DNA of 64,000 nucleotides. Origin: Epiperipatus broadwayi (Eukaryota; Onychophora; Udeonychophora; Euonychophora; Peripatidae). Below, one piece after another: positions 60,139 through 64,000 of this stretch. How positions within the stretch are numbered: position 1 is the first letter of the stretch; every line of letters begins with the position of its first letter. Location: NCBI GenBank assembly GCA_028023455.1, contig JAQFVV010000055.1:5300030-5364029 (forward strand), read 5' to 3'. The translations under genes were made by a program, and so were the position numbers. Under the pieces are notes generated by a model. The model worked only from the letters and a program-made list of their open reading frames with translations. It was not told the origin of the DNA and searched no databases.

Positions 60139-60603
60139 GTGAGCGGTGAAATGAATCTTTTTTTATTGTTGTTGTTCACATTTTTGAAAGCAATTCTTAA
60201 AATAATGATAAAATTGTATCTATGTAACTATATTTATCTATCTGTCCATCTTGTCTTCGTATGATTACATTAAACAGCTCTCACTAATATGTAATAATTA
60301 TAATGATAAAAATCTTCTGACTTCTAAGTATTGATTAGATTAATATAATGACATTTAGTGTCAAATCATTCTGCATTAAAAATTAAATATGAATCCAGTG
60401 CAGTTGCATTGCAAGCTCTTATATGTATAATAGATTAGACAACGATATTATCGGGGTGAATTTCAATAGAACTCGGAAGGTGAACCAAAGTGAATTCATT
60501 CTTTATTTGTAACAAAAATTACTTTAATACTAGAGGACATTGCATTAATATAACCAGCTCTTGGAAATTGAGATAATTATTGTTCCAACTATAATATATA
60601 TAT

Positions 60604-60638
60604 ATATATATTTACACATACACACACATTTATACTTA
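60604..60638 (+). repeat. Simple AT/CA microsatellite
   Basis: (TA)n then TTTACACATACACACACA. Confidence 0.6.
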
Positions 60639-61299
60639 ATTTTTATAGATGTAAGCGAAAATAAGTAGAATATTACAATTCGGGTTTTTTTATTTCTTGG
60701 GATGGAGTAAATCAATTCAGTTTATAATTTACTTTTAGAACCTTTAGACTTGACATTTATTAATTAGAATTGTAACAAAGAACCAAGAATAAACCAGAAA
60801 AGTTTGAAGAATATATTGGCATTGAATAGAAAAAAAATGGATATTGTAGGTGTCTGAAAACAAGATTAAACTTAAGTTGTGAAACAAAAAATGAATAGTG
60901 CATGAGAATTTGTTTGTAAAGATAGGTGTAATTGTTTTAGATCCATGAGTAAGAACTAATTTATGTACATTAATTCAGTCAATGATAGATTGTTAATAAT
61001 AAGGCTGAAAGAATTCCAAGGGATCTTTTAATTATACAGGTTTATATGTGTTGTGTTTTGTAAAAATATTTATATTGACATCCATATATAAGTTTGTGTA
61101 CTCCAGAAAAAGTAGAAAATATATTTTAGATCACTAACTGATAAGTATTAAATTTAAATTTACATATTTGTGATAAGAACATTGTGTTCGATAAATGCCA
61201 AGAAATATTTGTTAATTACAAATATTTTTGATATGAGACTAATTAATTGTATGCGTAATTAAAAACGCAAAGAGGATTTCAAGACTGATAACATCAAGG

Positions 61300-61893
61300 A
61301 TGAACGTTGGATTGCTGGAGGCCAACTGAGGGGGCTATAAATAGTTTGAGCAACAAAGTGCGTTGTTCTTTTCCAGTTCTACTTCGAGTTCTATTTTCAG
61401 AGAGGTTTAAGTGTATAGTTGCAGAGAGATTTAAGTGATGGTAGCTTAAGTGAGTGTGCAGCGCTCTACAGCAAAAGTCTGTTCGCAAGCAGTAGCTGAA
61501 CAGACCCAAAGAGTTTGGTCGAGGCTGAAAGAAACCGTCTAGAAAGCAGCCAGATGTGAAGAGTTCATTTTTAATGAGTTTACCAAGTGAACTATTGCAG
61601 AGAGACGTAAACTGAAAGAAACTTAAAGTTACAGTTGCAGTGCTCTACAACGAGACCAATGTGTTTGCGTGCAGCTGAACTGAACCAGGCCAAAGTGTTT
61701 GAGAAAATGAGGCCAGAGGGATCATCTTGAACGCAGCCAGTCTTGAAGGGCATCAGGGAAAGTGAACCATAGTGAAGCATATTGTGTTGTGGGTGTAGCA
61801 GTAACTGTTCGCTATTATTATTATTTATTGTTTTGTTTGTTGATATTCGGAGTGCTTGCATTTCGAATACACAGCAACATGTTGTCCAGAAAC
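61300..61893 (+). mobile_element. Probable LTR and primer-binding site of a Gypsy-like retrotransposon relic
   Basis: A patch of clearly higher GC starts near 61300, with a TATA-like GCTATAAATAG at 61334-61344 and a repetitive GCAGAGAG/GTTTAAGTG leader. It runs to ...ACAGCAACA at 61879. TGTTGTCCAGAAAC (61880-61893) follows, resembling a TGGTGTC(C)AGAAG-type tRNA primer-binding site. The purine-rich stretch 61900-63120 could be decayed gag/pol, but I recognise no domain. No second LTR is seen before 64000. Confidence 0.45.
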
Positions 61894-64000
61894 ATGATGA
61901 TGACTACATTGAAATCGAAAATGAAAAAATGAGGAAAAATAAGGGATTAAAATGCTATGATTGGAAAAAGATAAAATTGTAGAAGTTATGATTTAGGAAG
62001 ATGCATAAAAGATTGATAAGTCTTGTAGGAAAATTAACATGATAATAATGAAAATGTGAAACAAACATTAAACAAGAAGGATTTATATATAGAAAGTTTC
62101 ACATAAGTAAAACAGATTTTACTTAGATTATTATATTAATTCAGAATAGATTCCATAATATTATTAAAAGTATATGTGCACATGTTAGGGATGATATAGA
62201 TTGAGATCATAGTTAGATGATCAGAGAATTGAAGTTAAATTTTAAAAATAAGAAGTTGTAATTTAATGAAAGGAAGACATTGTGAAAAGAAATGTTAAAT
62301 TTATTAGATGAGGAGAATAAATATAAATAATAGAAGTAATTAGCCATGCATGAAAGGGGGCAGGGGGTGTTTAAGGAAAATGTAAAACTACAGAATAAAC
62401 GTGTAAAAAAGAAAAAAGCTCTAAAATGGAAGCTGGAAAATAGGTCAGTATTCTACTGGTAAAAAAGTACGTATAGAAAGCCAACAGTAGTGCATAAGGC
62501 AGATAAAAGTAAACAAGATTTTGTTAAATGAGAAAAGTAGTGAAATAATATAACTACAAAGGAAAGATGGACTTTTGATTTAATATATAGTGGGATAAAA
62601 AATTTTGATTGGAAAAACATAGTTTTAGCAAGATATTATCATTTGAATTAGAAAATCACAGAATGGTAGGAGTTAGGATAGACACAATAGAAACATGAAG
62701 GGTATAAATTATTTCAACAATAAGATATAATTGAGCTGAGATTAGATGAAGAACGCGAAAGTGATAAAATTCCAATTGAATAACTGGGAATTGGGGGTAG
62801 ATTTAAGCAACCGGTTTGATATTTGTAATATAATTTACGAATCAGGAGACTGAATAGAATTTCTTTCAATAATTATATATCTATATTAAAAGGGCGCAGT
62901 AAAATTTGAGTTAGAACTGTAAATGGTAGCACACATTCAGATATATCATTGAATGTAACGAATAGTGGATTAGCCACACTTGTACTAAAAAAGGAGTTTG
63001 AATTTAGAAAGGGTAGAGAACAAGAAAATTGCTAGAAGTAATGAGGATTATTGTTGAAAAATATATAGGAAGAGGAAGGGAAGTTAACGCAGAAAACTCT
63101 CGATCCATGAGATATGTATCTATTGTTTTCCGCTTCTGCCATCTTTAATCCTGTATTCAGAACCATAAAAATATATATATTAAATAAATATGCATCCACT
63201 GATTTTCAAACTGGGATGATAGGGCGTTATCTATTGTTGACAAATCCTGATCCAGCAGCTATATTTTCTACATGGATATATGCTAATACAATTGTTTGTT
63301 CATGGTTAAATACTGTTATATAGATGAACCCATAGATAATTAATTTGCTCATTATTGAAAAATGTTACATAATTAATAAATTTTTATTAAAACTAAAATA
63401 TATACAGCTAATCTTATTTTTTCCCAAAACTGTTTTGTAGTATCATTGGTAATAAAATGTTTTTAAAATTGTTGTTATATTTTTAATGATTTATTGTCAC
63501 CCCCAAATTGCGCCCTTTTTTTAATCTCCAGGTAATCCTTAAATACTTAGAAATTGAATCAGTTCCAAGTAAATGAAACTATAAAAAGCAAAAAAAAACA
63601 AAAAAACAAGTCTTTTAAATTTAATTAAAAAAAAACTTTTTAAATGAAAGAAAAAGTTTGCCAGAAAAAAATAGTTTTAATTTTAACCTGTTATTTTCTA
63701 CATCTTTACTGCGACATTGTAATTATATGTATATATGCACACATTTTCTTCCAAATAATATATAGTTTTATTAATAATTTGTAATAGGATTTTAGTCTGT
63801 TGTTTTATCAAATTTATTATTTATTTTCTCCGGACTTTTGAAAATTGGTCAGTCGAGATTTCGCTATATTTATTTATTAGGAAGAATAATTTTTTATAAG
63901 ATTAGTAATAATAATCGGATGGTTTATTGTTTGGGTGTTCATATGAAATTTGAGAATTGGACTGACAACTGGGCCATGGTCTGCGAACCTTTAAATTTTA

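Larger units (their letters stand above)
60139..64000 (+). other. stx1: Start of the next syntaxin intron (runs off the window)
   Basis: It begins with the donor GTGAGC. No further syntaxin exon is found to the window end, so this intron is at least 3.86 kb. It contains a probable LTR plus primer-binding site (61300-61893) and a purine-rich stretch after it. 60150-61270 and 63350-64000 show nothing recognisable. Confidence 0.8.

Noticed and set aside
60139-64000. Search for the next syntaxin exon (start of SNARE motif)
   Set aside because: No stretch reads the expected pre-SNARE or heptad sequence. It must lie beyond 64000.

Overview
The window looks like cephalopod genomic DNA, most likely Octopus. 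It is very AT-rich, intron-dominated and packed with decayed LINEs, tRNA-derived SINEs, hAT and mariner relics and many foldback repeats. The only host gene I can support is a neuronal syntaxin-1 (t-SNARE) gene on the + strand. Four consecutive coding exons lie at 5127-5201, 37345-37418, 51605-51713 and 60065-60138. They have consensus GT/AG borders and compatible phases, and encode the end of the Hb helix, the Hc helix and the Munc18-binding linker. The N-terminal exons and the SNARE/transmembrane exons lie outside the window. The introns are about 32.1, 14.2 and 8.4 kb, followed by at least 3.9 kb, so about 99.5 % of the window is non-coding.

Layout: 1-5126 (upstream intron) has foldback repeats, an antisense LINE relic interrupted by a hAT MITE with target duplication, and a LINE 3' tail. 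5202-37344 (giant intron) has a tRNA SINE, a three-unit tandem array carrying hammerhead ribozymes (7212-8408), a 1.18-kb DNA transposon with an 8-bp target duplication (8736-9911), a foldback element with a ribozyme in each arm (12705-13282), a young 111-bp SINE, an antisense LINE (17998-19800), RTE-like fragments, two large palindromes (21757-22240 and 22685-25457, the second carrying another hammerhead family), a Tigger/pogo-like element whose empty site survives nearby, a 60-bp minisatellite and two mariner relics. 37419-51604 has a hAT MITE, a ZBED/SCAND3-like hAT transposase pseudogene split by a 2-kb insertion, and two opposed LINE relics. 51714-60064 has a foldback element with a SINE inside and a 250-bp MITE. 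60139-64000 has a probable LTR with primer-binding site.

The most interesting system is a set of non-coding repeats that carry type I hammerhead self-cleaving ribozymes. Two sequence-unrelated families have the catalytic core (CUGANGA, GAAA and a UH cleavage site), a two-segment helix I, helix II and a tiny palindromic helix III. Different copies keep pairing while changing sequence. They occur as head-to-tail units of about 409-464 bp and as inverted foldbacks, resembling retrozymes or non-autonomous Penelope-like elements. Some face the same way as syntaxin transcription, so they would be present in its pre-mRNA.
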